DNA of 64,000 nucleotides from Bacteroidia bacterium. Lineage in GTDB: Bacteria > Bacteroidota > Bacteroidia > B-17B0 > Aurantibacillaceae. The DNA lies in the NCBI GenBank assembly GCA_026414605.1, contig JAOAIP010000015.1, positions 1-64,000 on the forward strand. The letters are read 5' to 3'. How positions within the stretch are numbered: position 1 is the stretch's first letter; every line of letters begins with the position of its first letter. This document shows, piece by piece, positions 62,915-64,000 of the stretch. Below the pieces are notes generated by a model, which searched no databases, was not told the origin of the DNA, and saw nothing but the letters and a program-made list of their open reading frames with translations. The position numbers and the translations under genes were made by a program.

Positions 62915-64000
62915 CTAAACATTATTATTTTGGCTTACGGACTGAATGATATCGTATTTTGTAATAATATGATAATCGCCGAGCATATCGCGAGTAAGTA
63001 CGGCATTATTATCTTTGGTAATGTATTGGGCTATCTCATCAATGGTAGCATATAAATCTACAATTGGAAAAGCTGCCTGCATCAAATCTTTTACACGGGC
63101 ATTTTTCAGTTCAGGTTGATTGATGATTTGTTGGTATAAGTAATTATCATTTAGAGATCCCACAAACTGATTGTTTTCAATGACAGGTATTTGTGAGATA
63201 TCGTATTTTTGAAAGAGTAAAAGAGCGTCTTTAATACTTTGATGGGCTTGAATTGTAATTAACTTTAAATGTTTATGTCCTTGAATAAGGTCAATGGCTT
63301 TGGGCTTAGAAAAAGATAAAAATCCTCTTTCTCGCATCCAGTCATCATTAAACATTTTTGCAAGATAACGAGAACCGTGGTCGTGAAAAATGATTACTAC
63401 AAAACTATTTTCGTCAAAGAAGTGTTTCATTTGTAGGACGCCAGCCATAGCAGCGCCTGCACTATTTCCTGCGAAAATCCCTTCTTCACGAGCAATACGC
63501 CGTGTCATTATAGCAGCATCTTTGTCGGTTACTTTTTCAAAATGATCTATGATATTAAAATCCACATTTTTTGGTAAAAAATCTTCACCGATTCCTTCTG
63601 TGATGTAGGGATAAATTTCGTTTTTATCAAAAATTCCTGTTTCCTTGTATTTTTTGAATACAGATCCGTAGGTATCTATGCCTAATACTTTGATATTAGG
63701 ATTTTGTTCTTTTAAGAATTTGCCCGTGCCACTGATGGTTCCGCCTGTTCCTACGCCAACAACTAAATGCGTAACTTTTCCTTGTGTTTGTTCCCAAATT
63801 TCAGGCCCTGTTTGTTCATAATGTGCTTGAGAATTGCTTAGATTATCATACTGATTAGGTTTCCAAGCATTAGGAATTTCTTTGGCTAACCTTGAAGATA
63901 CTGAGTAATAAGATTTCGGATCTTCGGGTTCTACATCAGTTGGACATACAATTACCTCTGCTCCAAATGCTCTCAGAGCATCAATTTTTTCTTTACTTTG
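62915..64000 (-). CDS. cbs: Cystathionine beta-synthase, partial at right edge
   Basis: The frame runs without a stop from the window end to 62915, giving the last 361 residues; the N-terminus with the PLP lysine lies outside. An internal ATG at 63565 is not the start, because family sequence continues above it. The PLP-phosphate loop is visible in GVGTGGTISGTG, with SGT, and NSAGAAMAG follows. The end carries two CBS (Bateman) repeats: about LITIQAHQSIKDALLLFQKY with PVIENNQFVG, and the final MQAAFPIVDLYATIDEIAQY segment. It makes cystathionine from serine and homocysteine, or cysteine from related substrates. Confidence 0.9.
   Translation of the reverse strand, partial: QSKEKIDALRAFGAEVIVCPTDVEPEDPKSYYSVSSRLAKEIPNAWKPNQYDNLSNSQAHYEQTGPEIWEQTQGKVTHLVVGVGTGGTISGTGKFLKEQNPNIKVLGIDTYGSVFKKYKETGIFDKNEIYPYITEGIGEDFLPKNVDFNIIDHFEKVTDKDAAIMTRRIAREEGIFAGNSAGAAMAGVLQMKHFFDENSFVVIIFHDHGSRYLAKMFNDDWMRERGFLSFSKPKAIDLIQGHKHLKLITIQAHQSIKDALLLFQKYDISQIPVIENNQFVGSLNDNYLYQQIINQPELKNARVKDLMQAAFPIVDLYATIDEIAQYITKDNNAVLTRDMLGDYHIITKYDIIQSVSQNNNV

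Noticed and set aside
63565-63567. Start of the last gene at the ATG at 63565
   Set aside because: Cystathionine beta-synthase sequence, including the PLP-binding glycine loop, continues in the same frame to the window edge, so the gene is partial rather than a short CBS-domain protein.

Overview
The window is AT-rich chromosomal DNA from a member of the Bacteroidota. This rests on several features seen together: C-terminal sorting domains of the type IX secretion system (both the short type A tail and the gliding-motility-associated type B tail), a gldD gene, regulator-propeller proteins ending in SpoIIE phosphatases, start sites without Shine-Dalgarno sequences, and repeated promoter boxes of the form TAnnTTTG just upstream of starts. 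The genus cannot be fixed from the sequence alone. Most genes are ordinary chromosomal genes: dnaX, alaS, xth, mrp, rng, recX, rsmE, hldD-type epimerase, gdhA, a ferritin, an HU protein, a tRNA-Pro, and a partial cystathionine beta-synthase at the right edge.

Layout: 1-7.8 kb holds a secreted VWA protein, a stand-alone SpoIIE phosphatase, a large secreted PKD/SBBP protein and an SDR enzyme. 7.87-11.0 kb is an accessory array in which fragments of an Rhs core, internally deleted IS30-like elements and small unknown membrane or lipoprotein genes alternate. 11.1-13.1 kb holds xth, tRNA-Pro and mrp. 13.3-19.3 kb is a run of four exported-protein genes on the minus strand whose first gene starts with a 12-base C tract. 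19.3-19.8 kb, 39.3-39.66 kb and 45.1-45.7 kb are blocks of palindromic intergenic repeats. 19.8-30.5 kb carries an outer-membrane barrel fusion, a glycosyltransferase, an M16 peptidase, dnaX and ferritin. 30.6-39.3 kb carries metabolic genes, a T9SS cargo, HU, a TPR protein, a 31-residue very basic protein and rng. 39.7-45.1 kb carries an agmatinase-like enzyme, an ExbB-ExbD-ExbD-coiled coil-TonB operon and rsmE. 45.8-50.4 kb carries recX, an SDR, gldD and alaS. 50.5-51.4 kb holds another deleted IS30-like element followed by a lipoprotein gene broken at a tetranucleotide repeat. 51.5-64 kb carries a CarboxypepD_reg-like protein, a patatin, a propeller/SpoIIE sensor, the epimerase, two T9SS cargoes and cbs.

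The least ordinary content is the accessory array and its distant fifth copy. Each deleted IS30 element joins the helix-turn-helix N-terminus of a transposase to its C-terminus and keeps imperfect terminal inverted repeats. Each intact copy at 7.9-10.1 kb is preceded, in its own reading direction, by a piece of an Rhs core; a small envelope-protein gene follows three of the four array copies and the distant copy. This looks like the remains of an Rhs toxin/immunity locus whose cassettes have been shuffled through repeated spacers. Two simple-sequence tracts, (AAAG)5 inside the lipoprotein gene near 51 kb and C12 at the start of a secreted fibre-like protein at 19.2 kb, are placed where slippage would switch a surface protein on or off. 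Both are inferences from sequence only.
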